Assembly (NCBI RefSeq): GCF_000935355.1
Contig: NZ_JXZC01000003.1
Coordinates: forward strand, 186,001-250,000
DNA from: Rossellomorea aquimaris
GTDB taxonomy: Bacteria > Bacillota > Bacilli > Bacillales > Bacillaceae_B
Direction: 5' to 3'
Length of the DNA stretch: 64,000 bases
Position numbers and translations under genes: made by a program. Below the pieces are notes generated by a model that saw only the letters and a list, made by a program, of their open reading frames with translations, made no database searches and was not told the origin of the DNA. Below are positions 35,045 to 44,205 of this stretch, piece by piece; the first letter of the stretch is position 1; every line of letters starts with the position of its first letter.

Positions 35045-35461
35045 TTGGTCGATGTAATGACTAAAGAACAGCGAAGAAATAATATGAAGGCAATAAAATC
35101 GGTTTCTAAATTGGAAGACGTTGTGTCCAGGAAGCTATGGAAAAAAGGATTTCGCTTTAGAAGAAACGCTAAAAATCTTTTTGGTAAACCTGATATTTCC
35201 ATAAAGAAATATAAAGTAGTCATATTTATAGACTCCTGCTTTTGGCACCAGTGTCCTATTCACGGCAACTTACCGAAAACTAATTCTTCTTTTTGGAAAA
35301 AGAAACTAGAACGAAATGTCGAACGTGACAAGGAAGTCAATAGCTACTATAAAGACAAGGGTTGGAAGATAAACAGGGTTTGGGAGCATGAAATTAAAGA
35401 TGATTTAGGCAAAGTAGTAGAGGAACTTGTCTCCTTTATTACAAGTGCAAAAGTGAAGTAG
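35045..35461 (+). CDS. vsr: Very short patch repair endonuclease Vsr
   Basis: A complete 138-residue Vsr. It has NNMKAIKSVSKLE, then the catalytic Asp in LFGKPDISIKKYKVVIFIDS, the zinc/active-site element CFWHQCPIHGNLPKT, and the closing VWEHEIKDDLG. Vsr nicks at T:G mismatches arising from deamination of 5-methylcytosine, so it normally accompanies a Dcm-like methylase. Here the adjacent methylase is broken while the working one is 20 kb away. TTG start at 35045 with AAGGAG nine bases before it; an ATG at 35057 is the alternative. Some defence modules reuse Vsr-fold nucleases for cleavage. Confidence 0.9.
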   Translation: MVDVMTKEQRRNNMKAIKSVSKLEDVVSRKLWKKGFRFRRNAKNLFGKPDISIKKYKVVIFIDSCFWHQCPIHGNLPKTNSSFWKKKLERNVERDKEVNSYYKDKGWKINRVWEHEIKDDLGKVVEELVSFITSAKVK

Positions 35462-35490
35462 TTCTATTCTACTGATCTTTTGTTAACTTA

Positions 35491-35526
35491 AAACTCAGAT
35501 GCATGAGAGTGTCTGAGTTTTTTTAT
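35491..35526 (+). terminator. Terminator after vsr
   Basis: AAACTCAGA (35491-35499) pairs with TCTGAGTTT (35512-35520), followed by TTTTA. It splits the helicase-wHTH-vsr group from the ATPase operon. Confidence 0.8.
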
Positions 35527-35661
35527 TGTTGGAAATTAATATTGATAACTTTTCCAGTAGGGTTGACCTACCTTAATTACATCAATTTACATATTCACCC
35601 TGATCTTTTAAAATGTAAATAGGTAGAAAATACAGGTTTTGATTGAGAAAAGGAGTAACTC

Positions 35662-37572
35662 ATGAATACAAATCAACGAGAGCCATTATGGAAATTCTCA
35701 CCTATTCCTAACATAGAAGAATCAAACTTTAACAAAATACTAGAGCGTTTCTATAACATGCGTGTAACCGGTCTCACCCGGGAAAATACCCAAAATTCAA
35801 TGGATGGCCGGTTAATTGGATCTGAGGGACCGGTTACTTTAACCATAAAGACTGGAAGTATTAAAAAGGAAGACATTCCTGGGATCAATGATGTGATTGA
35901 TCGCATCAAGTCTTTACAAGGAAGAAACAGTTATACAAAAGAAACAATTCAACATATGCTAAATAAAATCAACCAGGATGAGGTAAGATACATATCGTTT
36001 GAAGACTCCAATACAAGGGGGCTGACTGGTGCTAAAAATGGTCAAAGTAACTCTGCACGTGATACTTGGGGGATTTATGCCTATAACAAGGGCGTTCACT
36101 TTGAAGAAGCTGATTCTGAAATGGAAACGTCTCGTGGGGGGTCTCATGGAGTTGGAAAGATAGCCTCCAATGCAGCCTCAGACTTACACCTTATGTATTT
36201 CGCTAACTGTGATGAACATGGTGATAAGCACCTTGGTGGAACAGTTCAATTAATTGAGCATTTCTACGAGGGGAAATATTATCGTTCGACTGGTTATTTT
36301 ACAGATATTAACGAAGATCAGTCTAAATTCTATCCTTATGAAAATAACTTTCACCCAGCTTTTGCAAAGGACAACAGGGGGCTAAAGATCATTATTCCGT
36401 TTCTGAGGGAAGAATATGATGATGAGAATGAAATCATAAAGAGCATTTGTGACAGTTTCTTTGTATCTATCTTAGAGGGGAAACTTGAGGTTATTGTCAA
36501 TGAAGAGAAAATTACCCGTGAATCGATCATACATTATGTGAAAGATACTAAGTATTATGAACAGGACATAACCGAGGCTAAGAAAACGTTTACGCCTTTA
36601 TATGTAGAAACTTATATGAACGAAACACCAAAAGAGCTAACTGTTTCAGACAGTGTCAGAGATTATCATTTTAATTTGTATTTCCGATATGATGAAAGAA
36701 TTCCAAAAGGCCGTGTTGCCATTGTGAGAACGATTGGAATGAAGATAGAAGATTTTAAAGTGACTTCTAATGCAAACAAACCGTATAACGCTGTTTTGAT
36801 AGGTGGTTCAGATGAAGACGCTTATATTAAATCCCTTGAAAATGAATCCCATACAGAATTATCCTGGGAGCATATAAAGGATTCTAAGCTGCAAAGGCGC
36901 GCAAAACGATTTATCAATAATCTATCCCGTGAAATGGCGAAAGTCATTGAAGAAGCAATAAAAGAAAATAATCCTACAGATGGTGTGATGAACACTGAGG
37001 ATATTCTTTACGTGGTAGAGACCCAATTCAAGAATGATCTATCCAGCAGTCTTGGGACTGTGATGATTAACAAAGGTAAGTCGGTTGTAAAAGCATCTGC
37101 AGATGTTCCGAAAAAAGCGAAAAAGAAAAAAGCAGAAGGAAATGATGGCAAGGAAAAGCCAGAAAATAAACGGGATCCCCTGAAGCGGAAAAAAAGAGAA
37201 GAAAAGGGTACGGCATCAGTTGAGCAGTTAAAGACAAAGTATAGTGCAAATCCGGAAATGGTAGAACGGATTATTTTAGATAATAAAGAGTTAATTAAAT
37301 TTGATTTTACCGGGAGTGATTTGATTACCAACGAAGAAACATGTGACATCTCTCTATCCATTATTGATGGAATGGGCGTTGAGTATGCGGATGAGTTTAA
37401 TATTCCTGGTAATTACAGTTCTATTGCAGACCTGAATTCCGGAAAAGAATACGAGATTGATAATAATGTTATAAAGGACGTTCGAATCCACCAAGGTGTC
37501 TCAGAAATTCAATTAGGACTGAAAGATAACTTCAATAAGTCACTAAAATTTGTTTATTACATCGAGGTGTAA
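35662..37572 (+). CDS. GHKL ATPase of the paraMORC type
   Basis: A 636-residue protein with an N-terminal GHKL (Hsp90/MutL-like) ATPase fold. The N-box is RENTQNSMDG (about 39-48), the ATP-lid glycines ISFEDSNTRGLTG (about 112-124) and the second glycine box SRGGSHGVGKIAS (about 157-169). Residues 200-460 would be the S5-like transducer. A Lys-rich linker (about 476-520, PKKAKKKKAEG) precedes a small C-terminal beta domain. The layout matches the MORC/paraMORC ATPases reported from restriction-type neighbourhoods with helicases and nucleases, where ATP-driven dimerisation is thought to clamp DNA. It heads a tight three-gene operon: the next gene starts one base after its stop. Confidence 0.82.
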   Translation: MNTNQREPLWKFSPIPNIEESNFNKILERFYNMRVTGLTRENTQNSMDGRLIGSEGPVTLTIKTGSIKKEDIPGINDVIDRIKSLQGRNSYTKETIQHMLNKINQDEVRYISFEDSNTRGLTGAKNGQSNSARDTWGIYAYNKGVHFEEADSEMETSRGGSHGVGKIASNAASDLHLMYFANCDEHGDKHLGGTVQLIEHFYEGKYYRSTGYFTDINEDQSKFYPYENNFHPAFAKDNRGLKIIIPFLREEYDDENEIIKSICDSFFVSILEGKLEVIVNEEKITRESIIHYVKDTKYYEQDITEAKKTFTPLYVETYMNETPKELTVSDSVRDYHFNLYFRYDERIPKGRVAIVRTIGMKIEDFKVTSNANKPYNAVLIGGSDEDAYIKSLENESHTELSWEHIKDSKLQRRAKRFINNLSREMAKVIEEAIKENNPTDGVMNTEDILYVVETQFKNDLSSSLGTVMINKGKSVVKASADVPKKAKKKKAEGNDGKEKPENKRDPLKRKKREEKGTASVEQLKTKYSANPEMVERIILDNKELIKFDFTGSDLITNEETCDISLSIIDGMGVEYADEFNIPGNYSSIADLNSGKEYEIDNNVIKDVRIHQGVSEIQLGLKDNFNKSLKFVYYIEV

Positions 37573-37573
37573 C

Positions 37574-38425
37574 ATGATTTATAAAAAAGAAGCCAATTTT
37601 CCTTATCCAGTCCTGACTAATACGTCAAATAGCTATACTTCCAGTCAGTTTATTTTAGATGTAGAACTACATGAAAATGTTCATCACTACCAGTTTGACT
37701 TTAACTATGAAATGGACTCAGAATTCATTAGTAATCTGTTAAAAAACGGTCGGGCTCAGATCATATTGATTATCCAGTCTAAGGACAACAAGTTTTATAA
37801 GTTGGAATCAAACCAAAGGTCTATAAGAATACTAAAATCCCGCATCTCCATAAGCAACCGTACTTCTATTCAGATGCACATTCAATCGACTGAGGATATA
37901 TCCTTTAAATATAATGATGACCTAAGTATGTTTTACGATAAGTTTAAAGATGAGCTGGTAGTACCTGGACATTCCATTCTGGGCTATTCTAATGTCGTTA
38001 TGTTCGAAGGAAGTACTACAAAGCCATTAGAACTATTTGAAAAGAAACTGAATCCAGATCTTAAGTCAGCCATAAAGATAGAACTTAGCCACGAAACCAT
38101 AATCATTCAGTATCAAAATGAAGAGTTTCAGTTCAATAACTTGCCAAAGAGTAATACATTAAATAATCCTTATGTCTATACGGGAATGCATATGGCTCTG
38201 CAACGATTCATAGTGAATAATGGAGAGGATAATGAGTACGTGGATTTACTTGAGATCGATCCGCCAACTAATCCTTTGGAGCTGAAACTGTATCATCTTA
38301 TGAGAAAGAAAATGGTAGAAGAGTTAAGTATTGATACGATTGATGAAGTGATTTACATCATATCAGACCGGATGATTGAGAAATATACATCTGTTGTAAA
38401 GGGGTTAATTTCAAGTGGAAATTAG
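37574..38425 (+). CDS. Unrecognised protein X of the paraMORC operon
   Basis: A 283-residue protein with no family I recognise. The first 120 residues look beta-rich (FILDVELHENVHHYQFDF, AQIILIIQSKD, alternating hydrophobic strands) and the last 100 are helical (ELKLYHLMRKKMVEELS, VIYIISDRMIEKY). There are no cysteine clusters and no obvious catalytic motif. The start at 37574 sits after ATCGAGGTGTAAC and one base after the ATPase stop, so co-translation with the ATPase is likely. It may be a structural or DNA-binding partner. Confidence 0.7.
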   Translation: MIYKKEANFPYPVLTNTSNSYTSSQFILDVELHENVHHYQFDFNYEMDSEFISNLLKNGRAQIILIIQSKDNKFYKLESNQRSIRILKSRISISNRTSIQMHIQSTEDISFKYNDDLSMFYDKFKDELVVPGHSILGYSNVVMFEGSTTKPLELFEKKLNPDLKSAIKIELSHETIIIQYQNEEFQFNNLPKSNTLNNPYVYTGMHMALQRFIVNNGEDNEYVDLLEIDPPTNPLELKLYHLMRKKMVEELSIDTIDEVIYIISDRMIEKYTSVVKGLISSGN

Positions 38426-39173
38426 ACTACTGGAAAAAGGCTATAAACAAAATGAGCAGTTCTACAAGGACTTCTTAGAGGATCAAATTCAGTTGAATGA
38501 AGACTATTTCTCCGGTGAAGTAATACATTTGGATAAGGCACCGGACTTTCCAATTTATATAGCTCAAGGCAACGAAGTTGAACGTAAGGAATTGTTTTTA
38601 CAAGCGTTCCGTGTGCTTACCGACTATTATCTGGATACGGATAGGGATGTCCATTTAAATGAACTATTTTGGCATTCACTACTTGTAACTAAAAGAGACT
38701 ACCTACTGGAAAATTACCCTAAAATTTATGAAGGTATCAATCATTTTAATAATATCGTACTAAAGAAATTCGACTGGGAGAACTATATTTATAAGTGTGT
38801 TCTGGGTGCTCAGTATGTAAATGATTTAGTCACAGATCCTGAGGAAAGGGAACGTTATTATTCATTGTTGATCGACAATTTAGATATTTATAATTATATT
38901 ATTAAATATGAGATTTTTCGTAATGACCGTTTTTTAATAAATATATTGGATATCATTGATGAATTAGAACTGTCCAAGATCCTCAAATCAAAAATAAAAG
39001 ATCGCGATGACTTAGGAAAAGACGAACGGGTAGGCAGGCGGGTCATCTTTGAATTTAATAAGAGTTACCCGGTTATTATGTCACCTATGTTAGAGAAAGA
39101 AGAGTTGAAGCCTATCTTTCTCAAGTATTTGAGTTATTATTACGATTCAACTGAGGTATTTGAAGAGGTGTAG
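38415..39173 (+). CDS. Unrecognised protein Y of the paraMORC operon
   Basis: A 252-residue, acidic, almost entirely helical protein (for example YKQNEQFYKDFLEDQIQL and ERYYSLLIDNLDIYNYI) with no recognised domain. GTG start at 38415 overlaps the end of the preceding gene by eleven bases and has AAGGGG upstream. A terminator follows at 39214, closing the operon ATPase-X-Y. Function unknown; constant coupling suggests a complex. Confidence 0.7.
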   Translation: MEIRLLEKGYKQNEQFYKDFLEDQIQLNEDYFSGEVIHLDKAPDFPIYIAQGNEVERKELFLQAFRVLTDYYLDTDRDVHLNELFWHSLLVTKRDYLLENYPKIYEGINHFNNIVLKKFDWENYIYKCVLGAQYVNDLVTDPEERERYYSLLIDNLDIYNYIIKYEIFRNDRFLINILDIIDELELSKILKSKIKDRDDLGKDERVGRRVIFEFNKSYPVIMSPMLEKEELKPIFLKYLSYYYDSTEVFEEV

Positions 39174-39213
39174 ATTCTACTCTCTGAATAAATTAATTAT
39201 CAGGTTTTTGCGG

Positions 39214-39242
39214 CCGGAATATTATTCATGTTCCGGTTTTGT
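39214..39242 (+). terminator. Terminator of the paraMORC operon
   Basis: CCGGAA (39214-39219) pairs with TTCCGG (39231-39236), followed by TTTTG. Confidence 0.65.
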
Positions 39243-39395
39243 TATTAAAGGAGAAAAATTATCTTTCAGGGGAGCAGGCCATATCACAAAATATTATTGA
39301 AGATTATATAAGTTCTAATTTTCTGACATTTAATGCTTGAAATATAGTATTATAGTAGCGAAAGGAAATTTCTACAATAATACTTCAGGGGTGTA

Positions 39396-41711
39396 ATGAA
39401 AGTGGATCAAAAGCATTTTCATCAAGAACAGAAAAATTTAGATACTACGATTAAAAGTATGGAGGACCATACTTTTTACATATGGGAATTGCTTGACCGA
39501 AAGAAACAGCAGTTTAAAGATCAGACAAGTTTTATAGGGGATAGTGTATCCTACAAGCTTGGAAAAAGTGATAAGGATAAGCTGGAGAAGGCGATCAATC
39601 AGCCGTATTTTGGAAGAATTGATATAGTTGAAGATGGAGTTAAAGAAACATTTTACATAGGGAAGCATGGTGTAAGGGACAAACATGAGCAAATTGTCGT
39701 GCTCGACTGGCGCATGCCGATGGCTTCAACCTATTACAATTTCATGCCCGGTAGACCGCAACAAAAATATACAGTGATAGATAAAGACGGGCGGAAACAT
39801 GTCAGTACCATAGAGGTGCAGCAGAAAAGGGATTTTACAATTAAAAATCGAAGAATCCTGAAAATCCTGCAACAGGTTGCAGAGAGCAAAAGTGATTTGA
39901 ATATAACTATGACTGACAAGGGTGAGCAACTGACTGTAACTGATGATTTTTTGAGAGAAATATTAGAGTCTAGTGAATCTACCGGCTATCTAAAAGAGAT
40001 CATTGCCACAATACAAAAAGAACAGGATATAGCAATTAGACAAACCATCGACGCAAATGTGGTGATTCAAGGGGTTGCCGGTTCCGGGAAATCATCCATT
40101 GCCCTGCATCGTCTATCGTATCTTTTATTCAATAATAAAAACTTGAAGCCGGAAGAACTGCTTATTCTGGGCCCTTCCAACTTATTTATCAGTTCTACCC
40201 AGGGAATGCTTCCTGACCTGGATTTAGATGGAATCCGTCAATCCACCTTTCAGGGGTTGGTCTTTCAACATTTAAAACCTTTCCTTCCAAGTAAGGTGAA
40301 TCTTGATTATCATTCTTATTTTGATCAAGTACTTTTCACACCTGGATATACAAAGGAAAAGGACATTAATGAATTTAAAGGGTCTGCTGCATTTATGAAG
40401 ATTTTGGATTCATATGTGAATGAATTCCAACATGGATATGAAAACCGATTTAAGCCGATAAAAATCTTTGACGAGCATCTGTCGACATCTAAAATAGTTG
40501 AAATATACGATGGCTATACTTATTTACCTTTTATAAAACGGGTAGAGAAATTTGTACAACATATCGAGAATCACTTTAAAAGAATGTTGGATATTAAAAC
40601 TCAGGAAATTGAAGATCAGCATAGTATGATTAGTGATACTTTCTTGGAGAACGGTGGGCTGAATGAAGTTGGATTAAAGGCTTTGAAGAAACAAATCTGG
40701 TCCATCCGAGACTATAAGATAAAAAAACTGATACAGGAGTACAAGCTAGAGATTGCTGCCTGGAAGCAGACAATGGCTCTTCCGAATCCGTTCTCAATCT
40801 ATCAACAGGTTCTTTCTTATGAAGTGCTGGATAATTTCAGAGGGGATATTGGGAAAGATATTCCTCAACTCTTTAAGGGTTATAAAGTAGATGAGGTTAC
40901 TTACTTTGATTTAGCGCCTCTCTATTATATCTATCTTATGATGTTCGACCCGCCTGAAAAATTTGCACACATAGTCATTGATGAAGCACAGGATCTAAGC
41001 TTTATTCATTTTGCCGTTTTGAAGAAAATCACCAAAACTGTAACGATTCTCGGTGATAAGGAACAATCCATCTTTCTTGGGTACGGCCAATACAATTGGA
41101 ATGACTTAATGAGAAGTCTGTTCAACGATAAGAAATATATGCTGTTGTCACTGGACACCAGTTATAGATCTACCAAACAAATTATAGATGTAGCAAACAC
41201 GGTGTTGGGTAATCACTACGAAAAGAATAAGTTCTTCCCAATCACGCCACTTAACCGCTCTGGTCCTGAGGTAACGTTAGAAAGGGTTCTTTCGGGAATA
41301 GACCTGCTTGAAGGGATTGTTTCAACGATAACAAACTGGAAGAAGAAATATAAGAGAATTGCAGTGATTCATAAGGATGAAAGAAAAGCATTGCAACTGT
41401 CCAAGTATTTAAGCAACCAATTCGGACAGGAAGCGATTTATGTCAACCCGAATACGGAAGTCAAACAGGGATATGTATCGGTTCTGGCATCTTACTATAG
41501 TAAGGGAATGGAATTTGATGCTGTCCTGGTCGTCAATGCGAATGAAGATAGTTTTCCAAATGACGAACTTCATGCACGGCTTCTATATGTCTTACTAACA
41601 CGGGCTCAACAGGAGGCTAAGGTCTTCTATCAGGATACACCATCCAGTCTTTTGGACGGTCTTGTACATGAAAGGCCTCTTGTGACATCGGAATTTGATG
41701 ATATTCTATAG
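39396..41711 (+). CDS. helD: HelD-like RNA polymerase-recycling helicase
   Basis: A 771-residue HelD/UvrD-like SF1 ATPase. It has the N-terminal coiled-coil arm (about 1-70), Walker A VIQGVAGSGKSSIALHRLSY (about 221-240), a long secondary-channel insertion, Walker B IVIDEAQDLSFIHF (about 526), DTSYRSTKQII, and YYSKGMEFDAVLVV near the C-terminus. HelD releases stalled or rifampicin-bound RNA polymerase. The length equals that of B. subtilis HelD. It is monocistronic with its own upstream region. Being at the right edge of the island it may be core or imported; a UvrD-like defence helicase is the alternative. Confidence 0.83.
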   Translation: MKVDQKHFHQEQKNLDTTIKSMEDHTFYIWELLDRKKQQFKDQTSFIGDSVSYKLGKSDKDKLEKAINQPYFGRIDIVEDGVKETFYIGKHGVRDKHEQIVVLDWRMPMASTYYNFMPGRPQQKYTVIDKDGRKHVSTIEVQQKRDFTIKNRRILKILQQVAESKSDLNITMTDKGEQLTVTDDFLREILESSESTGYLKEIIATIQKEQDIAIRQTIDANVVIQGVAGSGKSSIALHRLSYLLFNNKNLKPEELLILGPSNLFISSTQGMLPDLDLDGIRQSTFQGLVFQHLKPFLPSKVNLDYHSYFDQVLFTPGYTKEKDINEFKGSAAFMKILDSYVNEFQHGYENRFKPIKIFDEHLSTSKIVEIYDGYTYLPFIKRVEKFVQHIENHFKRMLDIKTQEIEDQHSMISDTFLENGGLNEVGLKALKKQIWSIRDYKIKKLIQEYKLEIAAWKQTMALPNPFSIYQQVLSYEVLDNFRGDIGKDIPQLFKGYKVDEVTYFDLAPLYYIYLMMFDPPEKFAHIVIDEAQDLSFIHFAVLKKITKTVTILGDKEQSIFLGYGQYNWNDLMRSLFNDKKYMLLSLDTSYRSTKQIIDVANTVLGNHYEKNKFFPITPLNRSGPEVTLERVLSGIDLLEGIVSTITNWKKKYKRIAVIHKDERKALQLSKYLSNQFGQEAIYVNPNTEVKQGYVSVLASYYSKGMEFDAVLVVNANEDSFPNDELHARLLYVLLTRAQQEAKVFYQDTPSSLLDGLVHERPLVTSEFDDIL

Positions 41712-41842
41712 GGATCGCAAAAGGTAGCCTTGAATTTTGTACTTATATATCTGAAAGAAAGCTTATCTTAATTTACCTTGCACGGCTGTGCTTGGAATAG
41801 GCTTGATTGGTGAAATTAATTATTATAAAGGAGAAAAGATTA

Positions 41843-42082
41843 ATGGCAGTTTTTGAACCGAAAGGAATTGTTTCAAAGGAAACAGAAAAAAGTATATTTA
41901 AAGACGGTGCAAGTTTCAGAGTATGGATGGATAAAAAAAGTAAGGCCATCAGGTTAAAGTTTTACGATTTGGACTCGGTTTATTATATTTCTAAAGGTAG
42001 TAAGCTCTACAATGACTTGGCTGAAGATTTCTTTGATATAGAAAGACCAAAAGAAACTGAGGTGAAGATTGAGAATGAATGA
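41843..42082 (+). CDS. Small hypothetical protein
   Basis: A 79-residue protein starting MAVFEPKGIVSKE, with a charged beta-rich core (FRVWMDKKSKAIRLKFYDLD) and an acidic end. No family recognised. AAAGGAGAAAAGATTA precedes the ATG at 41843; the in-frame start at 41807 has no binding site. It has its own terminator downstream. Confidence 0.6.
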   Translation: MAVFEPKGIVSKETEKSIFKDGASFRVWMDKKSKAIRLKFYDLDSVYYISKGSKLYNDLAEDFFDIERPKETEVKIENE

Positions 42083-42113
42083 ATGAATAAAGTTAATTAT
42101 GTAGCTAAGATAG

Positions 42114-42156
42114 CACTCTGAATGATTAGTTTATTCAATTATTTAGGGTGTTTTTA
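42114..42156 (+). terminator. Terminator at the right end of the island
   Basis: CACTCTGAATGA (42114-42125) pairs with TTATTTAGGGTG (42139-42150) using three wobble pairs, followed by TTTTT. The 180 bases from here to the leader at 42335 hold nothing I can identify. Confidence 0.65.
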
Positions 42157-42334
42157 TGGATAAGGGAGAACAGAGGAACAGTCAAGGTATGTTTATGCAT
42201 TAAAACAATGTTTCAGGTGTGTGGTTATCCGACCATTTTACTCCCCTGTAGCAAAACTTCAACCTTTTATCAAAGGATAAAGTGGAAGAGAGTTGTCCAT
42301 TGTGAATCTCTATCTCTAATTTTTTGAATTTTCC

Positions 42335-42390
42335 ACCTAATATAGCTACTATATTGATAGAGAGAAAAACTGTAAAAAGGAGGAAACGTT
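42335..42390 (+). repeat. Leader copy A, upstream of the DUF819 gene
   Basis: A 56-base segment ending in the ribosome binding site (AAAAAGGAGGAAAC) matches the segment at 58342-58397 in 49 of 56 positions by my hand alignment. It contains TATA-like elements (CTACTATATTGATAG) that may be a promoter, so the copy appears to include promoter, leader and binding site. Confidence 0.8.
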
Positions 42391-43617
42391 TTGGAGCAGA
42401 CGTTAATTAAAGCCGATGATTATGTAACGTTGTGGGGAATCATTGTCGTGTGGGCTTCAGTGAGCATTATATTAGAACAGCGCTACAATTGGGCGGCAAA
42501 GATTTCTGGTGCAATTATTGCCCTGATCGGGGCTATCATTCTATCAAATACGAGAGTCATTCCAACAGCCTCACCTGTTTATGATGCTGTCTGGACATTT
42601 ATCATTCCGCTTGCCATTCCGCTGCTGCTTTTTCATGTGAACTTTAAAAAGATCTGGCAGGAAAGCGGACGTTTGTTGATTCTTTTCTTGATCAGCTCCG
42701 TCGGTACGGTTGCAGGGGTGATCATCAGTTTCTTTTTGTTAAAGGATCATATACCAGTCCTTGATAAAATTGGTGCGATGCTCAGTGCATCTTATGTTGG
42801 CGGCGGGGTAAACTTTGCAGCCATGGCAGCGAAGTTCGAAGCGCCTGGTGAAATGGTTTCTTCCGCAGTGGTCGCAGACAATTTAATGATGGCGATTTAT
42901 TTCATTGTTCTGATGATGATTCCGGCCATGAGCTTTTTCAAAAGACGCTTTAACGCACCTCATGTGGAAAAAGTGGAAAGTGGAAGAATGAGAGAAGAGG
43001 GAAAGACACTTGCGGAAAGCTTTTGGGAGCGAAAGGATATCTCCCTTAAGGATATTGCACTGTCTGTTGGGACTGCCTTCCTGCTTGTGATGGTGTCATT
43101 TAAAATCGCCGAATTCCTGGACGGATTGATTCCTTCCGGTGAAGAGACGTCTTTCTTAATCAATTTGTTGAATGGATTGTTTGGAGACAAGTACTTAATG
43201 TTGACGACATTGACATTCTTGGCACTTGCCCTGTTTCCGAAGTACTTTGAATCGATTAATGGAAGCCAGGAAATCGGTACGTTCCTCATTTACTTGTTCT
43301 TTGTGGTTATTGGTATTCCGGCATCGATCCCCCTCATCGTTCAAAATGCTCCGTTGCTGCTATTATTCGTGTTCATTATTGTTGTAGTGAACCTGGCCGT
43401 TTCTTTGACTGCAGGAAAGCTATTAAAGTATGACCTTGAAGAGATCCTACTAGCCAGTAATGCCAATGTCGGAGGGCCGACAACGGCTGCGGCGATGGCC
43501 ATTGCGAAAGGCTGGAAGGATTTGATTGGACCGATTCTTGTGGTGGGGACGTTGGGTTACATCATCGGGAATTATATTGGAACTACACTCGGAATATGGT
43601 TTTCCGGTTTAATGTAA
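42391..43617 (+). CDS. DUF819 family membrane protein (YjcL-like)
   Basis: A 408-residue integral membrane protein with about ten to eleven spans and glycine-rich conserved loops: SASYVGGGVNFAAMAAKF (about 130-147) and ASNANVGGPTTAAAMAIAKG (about 352-371). These two symmetrical GGP/GGG motifs identify the DUF819 family, related in shape to glutamate/sodium symporters. The substrate is unknown. TTG start at 42391 with AAGGAGGAAACGTT before it. It appears to be core genome just outside the defence island. Confidence 0.88.
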   Translation: MEQTLIKADDYVTLWGIIVVWASVSIILEQRYNWAAKISGAIIALIGAIILSNTRVIPTASPVYDAVWTFIIPLAIPLLLFHVNFKKIWQESGRLLILFLISSVGTVAGVIISFFLLKDHIPVLDKIGAMLSASYVGGGVNFAAMAAKFEAPGEMVSSAVVADNLMMAIYFIVLMMIPAMSFFKRRFNAPHVEKVESGRMREEGKTLAESFWERKDISLKDIALSVGTAFLLVMVSFKIAEFLDGLIPSGEETSFLINLLNGLFGDKYLMLTTLTFLALALFPKYFESINGSQEIGTFLIYLFFVVIGIPASIPLIVQNAPLLLLFVFIIVVVNLAVSLTAGKLLKYDLEEILLASNANVGGPTTAAAMAIAKGWKDLIGPILVVGTLGYIIGNYIGTTLGIWFSGLM

Positions 43618-43625
43618 ATGGCTCT

Positions 43626-43652
43626 GCCCGCAGTTCTTTGCGGGCTTTTGTC
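43626..43652 (+). terminator. Terminator of the DUF819 gene
   Basis: GCCCGCA (43626-43632) pairs with TGCGGGC (43639-43645), followed by TTTTG. Confidence 0.8.
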
Positions 43653-44205
43653 AATCTTATGACCGCAAAAAATCGGTTTTGTTCCCCTTAAGTTAACAGA
43701 ACAGATCAAGCAAAATCTTGAAGGGAGATACACAATCAATTTCTCCTGTGGGACAAAGTTATGCAAACAAAGACTATTGAAGTAAGCGGACGGGTATAGG
43801 AAACCAAGAGCCGCGTGTCTCTCGTTTTACCTATACAGAGATTAAATTCTTGAAGAGGATGGAACGGTCGTGTATCCGGGGTTGGATGGATAGTATGGAG
43901 TGGGTACGATGGCCACTTCACCTTATACTTATTATGAACCACATAATGAGTTCAATATCTATTAGAAAATGAGTTAAGAACCATCCTCGGTTCATCTATA
44001 AAGAAGGGGTATCCTACTTTTTCGTGGAATACTAGATAGTAGAAGGCCTAACGAACCTTATCTATTAATATCAAAATCCCTACATACTTCCTGAAATGTC
44101 GGCCGTTCATACTTTTGTCCGGAAAGAAAGACGGATACCCCTCATTCCCGGAGCAACACGCCTTAAAAAATGTCAGCTACTATACTACTAAGGGAGGTAA
44201 TGTTC
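43653..44205. other. Intergenic region with a possible decayed reading frame
   Basis: About 550 bases without an intact gene. Between about 43790 and 43965 the plus strand reads like coding sequence broken by a frameshift and a TAG: RFTYTEIKFL in one frame, then LEEDGTVVYPGLDG, a stop, and YGVGTMATSPYTYYEPHNEF in another. I cannot name the family. The rest, including the promoter region of the esterase, shows nothing clear. Confidence 0.3.

Noticed and set aside
7200-42300. Integrative element with integrase and attachment sites bounding the island
   Set aside because: I found no integrase, transposase, tRNA gene or convincing flanking direct repeat; the only recombinase-like gene is a lone domain without the catalytic serine.
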